In this document: positions 1 through 10,528 of the stretch, one piece after another
Position numbering within the stretch: the first letter of the stretch is position 1
How the letters are laid out: every line of letters starts with the position of its first letter
From: Gordius sp. MW1
Lineage: Eukaryota > Nematomorpha > Gordioida > Gordea > Gordiidae
Length of the DNA: 64,000 nucleotides
Direction of reading: 5' to 3'
Assembly (NCBI GenBank): GCA_964036665.1
Contig: OZ038532.1
Location: 18,627,037 to 18,691,036 of the forward strand
Position numbers and translations under genes: made by a program
The notes under the pieces: generated by a model
Databases searched by the model: none
What the model was told of the DNA's origin: nothing
The model's input: the letters and a program-made list of their open reading frames with translations, nothing else

Positions 1-70
1 ACATACAACTACGACAACGATGAACTATGTAAGTATCTTTCAAAAAGTTAAGGAAATTTATGAATAAATA

Positions 71-1646
71 CAGTCGAAATTGTATAAGTGAGAATTGGAT
101 AAATGGTAATATTTATAAATGATAAATAACCGCGATATTTTGAACACATCCTTTAAATTTTGCGCAAAATATATTTATAAGTGAGAATTGTATAAGTGAT
201 AAAAATCGCATTACTAGGAAAATTTTAAAGGTATTTTATTATTTTTATACTTGATAATATGTGGTTAAGTGAGAATGAAAAAAAATTTAACTTATCATGA
301 AAAGTTGAAAATTATAGAAGAAGCCAAACTTACCAGTAAATCAACTTTAGCCAAAAATTACAATGTGGGATTAGGAACAATATAACGTATGTGTAAAAAT
401 GCTACCGATTTGAAAACAACTGCTTCTAATAACATATCTCTCAATAAAAAAAGACAAAGAAAAAGTAATGTTGTTTGTAAATAAAAATTATTTAATTTAC
501 ATAGCACAATATATAAAGACAGAACAAGCCCTTCTAAAATGGTTCTCTGAAATTAGTTCAAAACAATGTGCAATTAATGGTCCTTTGCTTCTTACAAAGG
601 CTAATCTTTTTCAAATCATTTTTATGAAGGTAAATTTTTTAAATTAATATTTTTATCATCAATGATCAAGTTTTTATTATAATTTTTAATTAGCCTTCGA
701 TCCAGATAATATTTACAATTGTGATGAAACAGGTTTATTTTACAAAGCTGGAAGCAAAAGCACTTTTGCTTTTAATACCGAAAAAGTCATGGGTTTAAAA
801 TCAAATAAAGAAAGACTCACCATACTTTTTTTAACAAATCAGACAGGCCCTGACAACAAATGTTTGTTATTGGAAAATAACAAAAGCCACGGTGCTTTAA
901 AAATAAAATAATACCAGTTAATTACTATTCAAACAAAAAGTCATGGATGACAAGATCTTTATTTGAATCCTTATCGAAAATAAACTCTTTAAATGTGAAA
1001 GTCATCAGCAACTTATAACACAATATTTTACTAAATAATTTGTATATTTAAATAAACTTATCACAGTAATTTTTGTCCATTGTTTAGTTTTATTTCAAAT
1101 GTGAAGAAACCATTTTTAGTAATAATCTAAGATGCAAATATAAGACAAGTACAAAACAAAGATTTATTTATAATACATGATATAAATTCATTTAAGATTT
1201 CATAAGTTTATTATAAAATTTAACAAACATACTATTAAAATAGTAAATTTAGAATATATATCCTCTGATTGGATATTACTATAGAATGTATAAATAAGAC
1301 AAATATAAATCAAATATTTATCTAGATTGTTTTATATATTAGAAAATTTATAAATTTTAAATGTATGCAACACATGTCAGCTGTTGCTGATTTGCATTAA
1401 AAGTGCATAAAGTTAAGTATGCTTAAAATATTAACTTTATCTAAATAATTTATGTATATATACATAAATTATATGTTACGGATATTAATTTTTGGAATCC
1501 ATTGCTTCATAAATATAGCACGAGTGCAAAACTCTTCATAAATTAAATAAATAATTAAATTAATCGTATAAGTGCTAAAAATCGCTTAAATGAAAATTTT
1601 TTTTTAAAATAAGGCCCAGAAATTCTCACTTAAGCGATTTTGACTG
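71..1646 (+). mobile_element. pogo/Tigger-like DNA transposon, decayed
   Basis: Terminal inverted repeats are visible: the left end starts CAGTCGAAATTG and continues to TAAGTGAGAATT; the right end reads AATTCTCACTTAAGCG to TTTGACTG. TA dinucleotides flank both ends (69-70 and 1647-1648), as expected for Tc1/mariner/pogo insertion. The interior carries a broken transposase on the + strand. Family placement rests on the CENP-B-type helix-turn-helix plus the DDE motif in that remnant. The element interrupts a Gypsy integrase: in-frame integrase coding sequence starts immediately at the right TA. Confidence 0.85.
275..1016 (+). pseudogene. pogo/Tigger (CENP-B-like) transposase remnant
   Basis: The first frame from the ATG at 275 reads as a CENP-B/pogo N-terminal helix-turn-helix (LTYHEKLKIIEEAKL, then STLAKNYNVGLGTI) and hits a stop near 385. 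A second block near 530-630 matches the CENP-B-type DNA-binding region (KWFSEISSKQCAINGPLL). Near 715-1000 another frame gives the DDE region, including NCDETGLFYKAGSKS and YYSNKKSWM. Stops and frameshifts separate the blocks, and the distal DDE part is missing. It would have bound the terminal repeats and catalysed cut-and-paste transposition; it cannot do so now. Confidence 0.8.
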
Positions 1647-1648
1647 TA

Positions 1649-2240
1649 GTTGGGTAGAATATAAACAAGTGAGCAAGTTATCTACGGAAGTGGTAATCGA
1701 ACTCTTAAAAAATCTTGCAGGTGCTTATGGCCTACCGAAGACGAATGTATCCGACAACGGCACAGCTTTTGCCAGCGTCGAGTTCAAACAATTTTGTATT
1801 AAATGGGGAATACAACATTTACTTACACCTCCGTATCATCCGAGTACGAATGGACTCGCGGAAAGGCAGGTCGTTGTGGTGAAACGATGGTTGAAGAACG
1901 CTAAGGTCGAGAAGGACGGGACTTGGCTCTATCGACTTTACCACAACGTCGCACCAAGGTTCCCTTCTCGACAACCGGTTAGCGAGATATTCCTGGGCCG
2001 TTTACCACACACGCAGGTTGATACGATGCTACAATCCGTACGATTGGATACTACACCACAGGGCGATCCTAAATTTAAAATCGGTGATGCGGTGTGGGCG
2101 CGAAATTATATTGGGAAAGAAAATGGTTAGAGGCTAAGATCCTATCTCAGAAAGGTACTAAAATGTACGAGATGAAGTGCTAGCTTCTCCGGGTAGACAC
2201 GTGCGACACGTGGAACAGTTATGCTCTAGATTAATATAGT
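1649..2240 (+). pseudogene. Gypsy-1 integrase fragment
   Basis: The open stretch 1669-2130 and its upstream in-frame continuation give the second half of a retroviral-type integrase core. VSDNGTAF carries the second catalytic Asp, and YHPSTNGLAER, the usual block of the third acidic residue, follows about 35 residues later. The C-terminal module begins at FKIGDAVWARNY. The frame breaks near 2130, but a GPY/F-like continuation (WLEAKILSQKGTKMYEM) follows in another frame. The N-terminal HHCC domain and first catalytic Asp are missing. Gypsy affinity is inferred from these motifs. Confidence 0.75.
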
Positions 2241-2262
2241 AATCTTTTTATATTTTATCTAG

Positions 2263-2800
2263 ATGGAATATAGAACAGAATGGGTGATCGTAGAGGTGCG
2301 CTAAGAGCGAGAGACCACAAACGAGGGGGGCGGTCGAGACCGATCGTTTTCGAGGTCCGAGAGCGACGGCGAATGGAACCCTACGTTAGCGTGCGTCACG
2401 AAAACACCCACACGGAAGAAAGGGCGGCGGGTAGACAGAGACGGACAACACGTCAGGAGGCAGCGAGACCTAATGCGGGTAGGCAGAGCAACGCGGTACC
2501 CAGACACCGTGGCCACCCAGGGGTTTAGCTGGACGAGTTGACCGAGTGCAACAACAAAATGTGGCCCCGCGCTCAACCCGAACGACTACGACGCAACGCA
2601 CCATAAATCGGTGGATACGTCCCGAGGCGAGGACGGAAGAAAGAAGTAGGCCGTCACGTTGTCCACAGGCAGAACAGACAGGAGCGATAAGGCAAACTAG
2701 AGCCTTCTGCAGGGGGTGCAGCAGCTTGCACCGAATGCCGATGTGTAGGCGGAGAATCCTTTCAAGGCCAGCCAGGCAGGAAAAACGGTAGCGCCGGTAG
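2263..2800 (+). pseudogene. Gypsy-1 post-integrase ORF3, basic with zinc knuckle
   Basis: After integrase comes a GC-rich stretch with two Arg-rich open frames (2280-2528 and 2546-2791), probably one protein broken by frameshifts. An ATG at 2263 follows a pyrimidine-rich run ending in TCTAG, like a splice acceptor. The 3' frame contains CRGCSSLHRMPMC, a CX2CX3HX4C zinc-knuckle pattern, near 2707-2745. No signal peptide or membrane segment is seen, so it does not look like an envelope. Gypsy-4 has an equivalent ORF with the same layout (59332-59727). The product is unknown; a nucleic-acid-binding, Gag-like role is inference. Confidence 0.5.
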
Positions 2801-2999
2801 AATCGGTGGCGCCGGTGGTTTCGATAACGCCGGTAGAAACGTTGACGACGACAGAGCCAGTACGGGTGGAAGAGGTTACAATGGACACCAGTCAGGCCGT
2901 CAGCCCTGAGGAAGAGATGACCTTATTGGGAAATACTTCAGGGCGAGACAGCACGGACCTGGTGGTCCCTCAAAGGTGAAAGGATGAGGCGTAAGGATT

Positions 3000-3193
3000 T
3001 GTAACCTTTCCATGCAGGGATTAGTATTATAGCTTGTATTATATAAAAAGTGAATTATCGACTTTGTAACGTATTGACGATAATATATATATTCTTATTA
3101 CAGCTGTTTTGTATTAACTATTTTGTGTGTGAATAAATTATTGTATTAGTAGTACGTTTACTAGGAATTAGTGTTCAAGGTTCCTGCTAAACA
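3000..3193 (+). repeat. Possible 3' LTR of Gypsy-1
   Basis: Starts TGTAACC directly after a purine-rich tract and may end near CTAAACA. It contains a plausible AATAAA (about 3130). No second copy exists here for comparison, so both ends are guesses. Confidence 0.35.
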
Positions 3194-3264
3194 AGTCCCA
3201 ACCTTTTTTAAACAATTTTTTAATTAAATTTTACCAAAATAGAGTTTGATTAAATTCCTAAATT

Positions 3265-3399
3265 ATAAAAGTTCCGGGCCGGGCCCGGGCCTTGTTTTTA
3301 AAGATGCTAAAATTCGGGCCCGGGCAGGGCCTGATTTTTTTGTATTTTAATTTCCGGGCTCGGGCCGGGTCCTAAAAAAATCGATTTTGCAGGTCTCTA
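3265..3399. mobile_element. Fragment of the GGGTCGGG hAT family
   Basis: GC-rich runs of CCGGGCCGGGCCCGGGCC and related text end in TTTGCAGGTCTCTA. This matches the right terminus (TGCAGGGCTCTA) of the hAT elements at 19792-20756 and 51573-52627. The left terminus is missing, so only the family assignment is offered. Confidence 0.55.
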
Positions 3400-3545
3400 G
3401 TCATACATGGACACTTCAATCATAAGCAACTTCATGATGTCATACATGGACCTGTAAAATGCGGCAATCACTTAATAAAATGTCAATCATAAGCAACTTC
3501 ATGACGTCCTACATGGATACTGTAAAATGCGACAATGTAAATAAT
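3400..3545 (+). repeat. Direct repeat ahead of Helitron-1
   Basis: A unit containing AATCATAAGCAACTTCATGA, GTCATACATGGA and TGTAAAATGCGGCAAT occurs twice in 3410-3545 and a third, diverged time near 3755-3830. The last two copies run into AATAATC...AAATATAAAAAGGCT, which resembles a Helitron 5' end. Confidence 0.5.
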
Positions 3546-3594
3546 CTAATATATAAAAAGGCTAAAGTATTCTACTTATAAAAACACCATATAG

Positions 3595-3727
3595 CATGGG
3601 CGTAGCCTGCATCGGAATTCGTGGGGGGTAAAAATAATTTAGGGAGGCATAAAATAATATTTTTTGACAAGCCATTATTTTAACACGCTTCAAAGAGTTT
3701 TTGGATTTATAGGGGGCAGCAGCCATT
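3595..3727. mobile_element. GGCGTAGCC-type MITE, right end lost
   Basis: Starts CATGGGCGTAGCCTGCAT and contains GGATTTATAGGGGGCAGCAG, both shared with the MITEs at 34076, 36225, 38851 and 46574. The expected right end (CTGGCTACGCCCATG) is missing. It lies inside Helitron-1 if the 5' end at 3545 is correct. Confidence 0.6.
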
Positions 3728-3914
3728 TTTGTTTTATACGTTTTGATACTTATTAAAATGTTAGTCATATAGGCAAATTTATGACGTCATACAGGGATAC
3801 TGTAAAATGCAACAATGTAAATAATCATTCAAATATAAAAAAGGCTTAAGTATTCTTATTAAAAGTATTCTATTCATTAACATATCAGCAATAATATTTG
3901 GCCCCGCATGTTGC

Positions 3915-5150
3915 TGGATGTATTCGAATGAGTGGCAAATGCGAGGATTAGCCCATGCTCACATTTTGATTTAGTTCATCGACAAAATAGCTCCTGAAGA
4001 CATCGATAGTTTTTTATGCAAAAATTCCAAATCTGTGTACTGATAAATTATTGTTTGATATTGTTACTACAACATAATCATGGCCCATGTGGATATTTTA
4101 ATCGGATCATCGCCGTCGTGTATATACAGTGAATCCAAGGCAGACTGAGTTCTTTCAACTGCGACTGTTGATGGTTAATGGCACCGGCTCATTGTCATTT
4201 CACGATATATGTAAAGTAAATGGACAAAAATATCTAGCGTATAAAGATGCATGCCTTACATTAGGCTTGCTAGAAGGCGACAACCATCGGTACAGTATTC
4301 TTACTGAAGCAGCATTAAACTGTACAGGAACACAAATTTGTCTACTATTCGCTATAGTGTTGACTGCATGTTTTCTACCCCGAGCACAGACATTGTAGTA
4401 TATGCAAAGATTCAATTACTGATGATATCGACATCCTTCAAGGTGCAACGATCTAACGTTATCATTCAGCGTCGCAATGTTTAATGAAACATTTTGATAG
4501 CTATAGGATCTTTGCATTGTCATTGCCAATTTTCAAATTAGTCATTTTGGTATGAGTTAACCATTTGATGTACATCTGATTTACTCAACACTGATATGAG
4601 TCTTGAACTGCAGTATTTAGAAATGGCAGCGATTGTTACTCGCAATGTCCCACCACTAACTCATGAACAAAAAACCATTTACGACCGCATTGTGCTTATC
4701 GGCAGGACAAAGGATTTCTTTTTTTTGGATGCATGAGGTGGAACTGGCAACATTTATCATTTCAATAATTCTTGCCGAGATACGATACAAAAATGGCATC
4801 GCATTGGCCATGTCATTAAAATATTAATGAAAAACTCGAAGTCAGCATTTTGAAGGGCAAGTTCCAAGGTGAACATGTATGTTGCCACGAATCCTTATGA
4901 TTTCCACATTTGTGCCGATTGAATTCAACCGCATTAAATTTCCAATTAGATTGGCATTCGCAATGACAATCAATAAGGCGCAAGGCCAAACGATGTCAAT
5001 TGAAGCTTAGATTTTGCCACACCATGCTTTTCTCACGGACAGCTATATGTGGCATGTTCTCGCGTAGGTAAACCATCCAGTTTGTTTGTGTTGACTAAAT
5101 ACGGACTACCCAAAAATATTATATACTTCATCGCACTTAAAGATTAATGA
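3915..5150 (+). pseudogene. Helitron Rep/Pif1-helicase remnant
   Basis: Several frames give consecutive Helitron blocks. EWQMRGLAHAHIL (about 3930-3970) resembles the RepHel region just after the rolling-circle motifs. The open stretch 4129-4398 gives NPRQTEFFQLRLLM, then VNGQKYLAYKDACLTLGLL, typical of Helitron helicases. Near 4660-4760 a Walker-A-like region survives as DA-stop-GGTG. Near 4940-5130 come AMTINKAQGQT-like and LYVACSRVG motifs of the helicase C-terminus. Stop codons and frameshifts make it nonfunctional. The intact protein would nick and unwind DNA for rolling-circle transposition. Confidence 0.8.
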
Positions 5151-5441
5151 TGAATTATTTTTTAATCGTCATAATTTGATGTATAAATAGGTATCAAAAA
5201 TGATTTAATTAAGTATAAAAAATGAAATTAATAAATGATTAGTGTATTGTCATTTTATAGGCCAACATTGTCACAACGCTCCATTCTTTTTCAATCATAA
5301 CCACATACCCATACACTTTTAGTTATAGTGTTTTCTAGAAATAAGCTAGCCCAAATTCTTTCATATGTTTCCTATTAATAGGTAGCAATTATTTAGCCAA
5401 ATAAGAACTAAGCCAAAGCAACGCTTGACGGGCACAGCTAG

Positions 5442-6501
5442 TTTCCATATAAAAATCTAATATATGGTTTGTCTCCATTTAATTATGTGTTACTAAATAA
5501 AATAATTCTTTACCACTTAAATACATGGCAAAGGGCTAAAATGTTGGTTGAGAATTTGCAAAATGAAATATACCTGGTGGCAGGAAATGTCTCAGTTTTC
5601 ATCTTTCAGACACTACAATGAAGAATCTAGGAGTGACAATTATATAAAACTTGCAAGAGATAATTGCAAAACAAAATTATTTATGATCTTCCTTTAATGT
5701 ACATACGGATGAGTTTAGTATATTAGTTTAGAGGCTTTATAATCCAGTTTAATGTTTCCAGCTTATTGACAGTTTAATTCAAAGATAGCGTTTTACAAAG
5801 AAATGGAAATAATGTAAATTGAGGTATTGGCGAAGGGAAGAGGAATTATGAAACCGCGATAATGTCCGCGACATGCCCTTTTTAGAATTTACATGTTCAT
5901 GGTTCAAAAAAAATATTATATGTATCGGAAAACAAAAGAATGATATTGCTCATGCGTAGGTATATAAAAATTTTTGATATTTTGGTGTATCAGGATGCGT
6001 TGTACATGCGTATACAAAATTGAAGCGTGATAGATATTACAGGTAAATAAAATTAAAACGCGAATAGGGGGGAAATAATATTACAAATCGCGCGGGGGGA
6101 GGGATACCATATCTTCCTTAAAATTTTGAGAATGAATTAATATTGAGAATAATTTAAAAAATGAAATTACTATACTTTGAGATGGGGATTGCCTACTTAA
6201 ACTACCTTCAACAATCCAAAATAAAAGTCATTATAATTTGAGATCTGAAGATTGACAAATAAATACCGACATAATAATTGCTCGTTTTAATTGTGCAAGA
6301 ATAATAATATATAGAAACGATTTAAAGAAATGTTGCTTAACTTTAAATCATATGACGAATTACTTATTTTAGCTTTACAACATTTGTTTGCCTAAGAATT
6401 TCATTGAATTTCGCATAATGTACATTTCGCCAGGCGCAAAAAATGCATATGAATGAGCAACTATCCGATTGCTCGGGCCAAAAAATGCTAACGATCGTTA
6501 G
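5442..6501. other. AT-rich intergenic sequence, nothing recognised
   Basis: No coding frame, terminal repeat or RNA gene could be supported here. It contains short G-rich runs near 6065-6105. Confidence 0.5.
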
Positions 6502-6680
6502 TGTAGAGAGGTAATTGGAGTGCGAAGTGCCTCAGGGGATACGTGATTTACCGGTGTGGTCAATCAAATTACCGTTAATTGGTTGTAACTTATATATGCA
6601 TTTGATATATACGTTTTACTCACTTTCCATTTTTGTATCCCTTCGTAACCTGTATAAAATAATATTCCCACTCCTCAACA
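6502..6680 (+). repeat. 5' LTR of Gypsy-2
   Basis: Begins TGTAGAGAGGTAATTGGAG and ends CTCCTCAACA, giving TG...CA ends. It is supported by clear similarity to the solo LTR at 21234-21427, which has a perfect 5-bp TSD. Confidence 0.8.
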
Positions 6681-6681
6681 G

Positions 6682-6697
6682 TGGTGACGTGAAGCAG
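6682..6697 (+). promoter_or_regulatory. Primer-binding site of Gypsy-2
   Basis: TGGTGACGTGAAGCAG starts 2 bp after the LTR. TGG is the complement of a tRNA 3' CCA. The specific tRNA is not assigned. Confidence 0.6.
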
Positions 6698-6734
6698 AAA
6701 CCTACGCGGAGATGCAAGGTATAAAATAACGGAG

Positions 6735-7260
6735 AACATTTGACGCTTTTACACAATTTGAGCTATTCCTAAGGAGCAATAAGGCTGAGACAGATGAGCA
6801 AAAAGCGGCTCTATTATTAACCAGCCTCGAGGGGGAGGCATTCCAATTAATATTAGAGGACTATAGACCTCAAGATTTGATAGGAATTAGATATGAAGAT
6901 ACTAAAAATCGGCTTAGAAAATTATTCTAGAGAAATTCATGCGCGAGGGCAAAGAGGCGCGTACGCAAATAGACTCAAGGCTGAAGCTAACAGCTGCAAC
7001 TTTGGGAACGAAAAATTGCAGAACAGAATCGTTGACCAATTCATTATAGGATTACGCTATAGAGGCTTACAGGCAAGGCTGTTGGCAGAAAAAGACATCA
7101 AATGGGACCGCCTACGAGAGCTGGCGTTAACGGCCAAAACGATAAATGGGGGGCTAAGCACCTTGCAGGACGGGTCCAAAGAGGCGTGGAGCGTAGTGGC
7201 GAGACGAGAAGCGTGACCTGGGCCGGTCCGGATTCCCAGGTTAAATCATGCTTTAGATGT
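6735..7260 (+). pseudogene. Gypsy-2 gag remnant
   Basis: One frame near 6750-6930 gives a capsid-like helical stretch (TQFELFLRSNKAETDEQKAA, then LEGEAFQLILEDY). After a stop, the open stretch 6893-7216 continues with a late-capsid-like segment (GLRYRGLQARLLAEK). A partial zinc knuckle (CFRC) is visible at about 7250 but its His and last Cys are missing, so sequence has been lost before protease. Confidence 0.65.
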
Positions 7261-7798
7261 GTTAACAGTAGATATATATATTAATAACGAATTGTTTCAA
7301 TGTACCTTCGAAACGGGCGCTACGGTATCGATAATACCGGTGCGAAGATGGGCGAAGGAGATCCCACGCAACAAGGAGCCCGTCCCGACGGTGTACGCGT
7401 ACGGCCACGAGGAAATAAAGATCGTAGCCAAGGTACAAGCCGATGTCCGAATGGGTAACACGAGGAAACAGCTGTCGTTATTGTTGGCAGACGTAGCTGG
7501 GCCGCCGTTGTGCGGGATCGATTGGATCCAAGAATTCGAGCCCGAAATCTGGCGTCGAATAAGTTGGAACTCGAGAGCTGCCGCCGCGGAACGGTTCGCG
7601 GTCAATTACGTAGAAAGACCGAAAGATACCAAGTCCGCGATCCAGCACGTGATGAAGCAATGGGATGGCCAGCTAAACGAATTTCCGAAAGCATTCAAGG
7701 GAGGTGGAAGTACTGTTAAAAGAGGGCATAAATCCCGTATTTATCCCCGCCTGAAGGCCGATGGCGTGGAAGAAAGAAGTAGAAGAAGAGCTGAATAA
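7259..7798 (+). pseudogene. Gypsy-2 protease and start of RT
   Basis: The open frame begins with a retropepsin-like segment. The catalytic triad region reads FETGATVSIIP, with Glu where the catalytic Asp of D-T/S-G is expected, and CGIDWIQEF follows. The end of the frame leads toward the RT N-terminus, which is frame-shifted. The Asp-to-Glu change would be expected to inactivate the protease; this may be post-mortem decay. Confidence 0.65.
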
Positions 7799-8500
7799 AT
7801 GGGTCAGAGACGGGGTAATAGAACCAATCGATTTCTCAAGATGGGCCAGTTCAGTGGTACCCGTAAAAAAAGAGATGGGAGTCTGCGATTATGTATAGAC
7901 TACCGGTTTAAAATAAATAAATACGCACAAGGTTTGTTGTACCCCTTGCCCAAAATCGACGATTTATTAAATAAACTCGATAACGCGTGTTGTTTTACGA
8001 AGCTGGACCTAACTAAGGCGTACCTACAACTTGAATTAGGTCCAGAGACGAGCCGATTGACTATCTCCACCCACAAGGGCTTATTTAAAGTTAACCATGC
8101 CGTTTGGCTTAAATTGTGCCACGGCTATTTTCCAAAAACAATGGATCAAATATTAGGAGGCATGGAGGGGGTAGCGGTATACATCGAGCAGGGGAAACGG
8201 AAGATATCCACAACGAGCGGTTACTCAAAGTCCTAGAAACGTTACAAAAGTGGGGGTTCGTGCCAAACATTTCCAAGAGCATCTTGTGGGCAAAGGAAGT
8301 AACATTTTTGGGATACGTAATAAGTAACAAGGGGATTCAAATCAAGAACTAGTCAAACAATGGAAAAATTTAACAAACAAAAACGAAGTAAAATCCTTCC
8401 TTGGGTTAACAGCATATTTTTCAAAGTACATTAAGGACTACGCCAAAATCGTACACCCGATTCAGAAACTCATGAAAAAAACGTGATGTAACACTGGGGT
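7690..8500 (+). pseudogene. Gypsy-2 reverse transcriptase remnant
   Basis: RT blocks appear in order across frames: a GVIEPIDFSRWASSVVPVKK-like block near 7815, LRLCIDYR, YPLPKIDDLL and FTKLDLTKAYLQLEL. The expected FGL block then appears as an altered HAVWLKLCHGY. The F/YxDD catalytic site is lost around 8190, where the text is VYIEQGKR. After a frame change, WGFVPNISKS and VTFLGYVIS give the thumb region. Loss of the DD motif and several frameshifts make it nonfunctional. Confidence 0.75.
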
Positions 8501-8509
8501 GGAGAACAA

Positions 8510-9133
8510 CAAAGCGCATTCGAAGCCATCAAGTCCGCGCTTACGAAAGCCCCCGTACTGGCATACTTTAATGGAGATTGGGAGACTGGCCTGGTGGTAG
8601 GCGCCCCTGGTACAGGGTTAGGGGCCATCCAGCAACGAGCACCAGGGGAGAATTGGAGGGTAGTGGCCTATGCTTCAAGAACGTTAAACGATAGCCAAAG
8701 CCGGTATTCGACGATCGAACGAGAAGCGCTTGCGGTGGTTTATGGACTAAAAAAGTTCAATGAATTTATACAAGGACGAAGCGTTACTATGATGACGGAT
8801 CATAGACCCCTAGTATATATATTTGATCAACGCAAAAGGGGCAAGGAACAATGGTCACCACGTCTAACTAGGTGGGCGCTCATGGTATCAGGCTACACGA
8901 CAAATTTTGAGTACAACAAGGGATCCGAAAACGCGGCAGATTTCTTGTCAAGAAAACCGAACGAAAACGCGTATCAGGTTAGCAAGGAAATGCCATTTAT
9001 ATCATTGGAAGTAGTAAGACAACACACCTTAGATGATCCCGGGCTACGTCAGTTAAAAGAGTGTATGAGAGGTAAACAAAACACAATGGTCACTTATGGT
9101 CTAAAACGCTCCTATGAAAAACACCTTACATGA
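8510..9133 (+). pseudogene. Gypsy-2 RNase H region
   Basis: The open stretch 8594-9133 carries the RNase H core: VVAYASRTLNDSQSRYSTIE, then REALAVVYGLKKF, MMTDHRPLVYIF and NAADFLSRKP. The first catalytic Asp (usually DAS) is replaced; the text there is VGAPGTGLGAI. The acidic residues in YSTIEREAL, TDHRPL and AADFLSR remain. Confidence 0.75.
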
Positions 9134-10148
9134 ATTAAAAAACATAATATTTTGCAAAGGGCGACTAATATCCAAAGACTATGGGTATCAAGCGAATGCA
9201 AGAGGCGTGGCAGTATAATGGTGGCCCACTCTCGACAACTTATTGAGCGTGACGAAAGGGTGCCGGAATTGCAATTACACTGCCGCGGTGGCGAAGAAGG
9301 CACCGTTGATAGAGTGTCAACCCAGCCATAGGTGGGTTCAAGTACATATCGATATCATGTCCTCTCAAGGGTTAGTCATACCTGGTGATGGTGGACAATA
9401 GCTCGAAATAAGTAGAGGTGTTTAAATTAAAAGACACCACATCGACCACCATTATAAAAAAACTTGCCGAAACGTTTGCTAGATTTGGAATCCACCATGG
9501 TTAATATCAGATGACGGCCCGCAATTTAACGGGCAGGAATTACAGAATTTTTGCAAGATGCGAGGGATTAATCATCGATGGACAGCCCCTTATCATCCTG
9601 CGTCTAACGGTCTGGCAGAAAGTTATGTACAATTAATTAAAGAAGCCATTATTAGAAACGAGTCGGAAGTAGTGCTAAGTAGATTTTTGGAAAACTACAG
9701 GTCTACAAAACACCCCACAACCAATAAAAGCCCAGCAAAGGTGATGCTAAAAAAGCGTATGCGAACCGAATGGGAGGTATTGAGGGAAAGCGTACCACAA
9801 CAATGGTTAGAGACCGGAAACCCGCGGATGTTTAACGTAGGAGACTTGGTTTGGGTACGCATGTTTTTGGGACCAAGCAAATGGGTAGAAGGCACGGTAA
9901 AAGCCAAGCACGGTAGTCGTTTTTACGATGTATGGGCACAGGGAAGAAGGCACTACCGACACGTGGATCAAGTAAGGAAACGGAAAATCCTGGATTGGAC
10001 ACACTGGGACAAGAGAACGGGTGGCCGCAAAGGATATCATCAGAAAGGGAAGCGGGAACAAGTGCTTCAAGGGAACAAATGCAAAACCGAGGAACAAGTG
10101 CTACAAGGAAACAAATTCAAAATAGCGATTGTATTTGTAACTGGTTGA
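9134..10148 (+). pseudogene. Gypsy-2 integrase remnant
   Basis: The HHCC region is partly visible near 9240-9290 (CRNCNYTAAVAKK). The core follows with a broken first part near 9330-9530 and SDDGPQFNG near 9510. The open stretch 9558-10148 gives YHPASNGLAES, then the C-terminal module FNVGDLVWVRMFLGPSKWVE and a basic tail. The tail ends with two copies of EQVLQGNK, a small internal duplication at 10057-10128. Confidence 0.75.
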
Positions 10149-10359
10149 CACCTTGAAAGGCAATTGACCCTATGAAACATAGATATAATGAGTCTATCAA
10201 GTCTATGAATTTAGTTGACATATTTTTATTTAAACTTTAGCTTGGGGATAAGTCGATTGGTTGTGGGATCTGATTAAAAAGGTCAAATAGGTAGGGTGGT
10301 GGTTCAGAAAGGTGATGCTGCTAAAACAGAGAAACCAGAAATGGCAAGAATGATGGTGA

Positions 10360-10528
10360 GACGTTAAAGGACTTTGTCTTGAAGAAATGTGACGAACCTC
10401 TTTAACAAGATATTGGTAGAAGGGCGAATTCCCAATCAATAGATATCAAGCACAATTAATTCAAAAGCAAAGGAGACACTCTGGATTGTGGCAATTACGG
10501 ATATAACAAGCTAACTAACCACTCTTTA
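10360..10528 (+). pseudogene. LINE-A RT, N-terminal fragment
   Basis: VTNLFNKILVEGRIPNQ and KETLDCGNYG appear in adjacent frames. They correspond to the canonical LINE block of a linker helix followed by KGD-x-NYRGI. The coding sequence is cut at 10528 by Helitron-2 and resumes at 12106. Confidence 0.65.

Larger units (their letters stand above)
1649..3193 (+). mobile_element. Gypsy-1 LTR retrotransposon, 3' part only
   Basis: This is a truncated Ty3/Gypsy element: integrase core and C-terminal part (1649-2240), a GC-rich post-integrase ORF3 region (2263-2990), a purine-rich tract near 2975-2999 and a possible 3' LTR starting TGTAACC at 3000. Everything upstream of the integrase core is missing, replaced by the pogo element. 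The GC-rich ORF3 segment contrasts strongly with the AT-rich surroundings. The 3' LTR cannot be confirmed because its 5' partner is absent. Confidence 0.7.
3545..5441 (+). mobile_element. Helitron-1, decayed, with helicase remnant
   Basis: The 3' end is clear: a hairpin-forming GCCAAAGCAACGCTTGAC, a short spacer and terminal CTAG (5438-5441), followed by T. The same terminus ends Helitron-2 at 12105. The 5' end is a candidate only (A then TCTAATATATAAAAAGG at 3545), and a duplicate of that text lies near 3823. The interior has Rep and Pif1-type helicase blocks on the + strand, all broken. Helitrons insert between A and T, which fits both ends. Confidence 0.75.
6502..10148 (+). mobile_element. 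Gypsy-2 LTR retrotransposon, decayed, no 3' LTR
   Basis: Order on the + strand: 5' LTR (6502-6680), primer-binding site, gag, protease, RT, RNase H and integrase. This is the Ty3/Gypsy order, with integrase after RNase H. Every gene has stops or frameshifts. No second LTR follows integrase; sequence turns into a LINE near 10240, so the 3' end is lost. A related solo LTR sits on the minus strand at 21234-21427, showing that this family was once active here. Confidence 0.85.

Noticed and set aside
15..70. Integrase continuation left of the pogo element
   Set aside because: Translated frames of 1-70 show no integrase motif.
7297..7605. Minus-strand open frames over Gypsy-2 and other elements
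   Set aside because: They are shadows of retrotransposon coding sequence on the opposite strand, with no domains.
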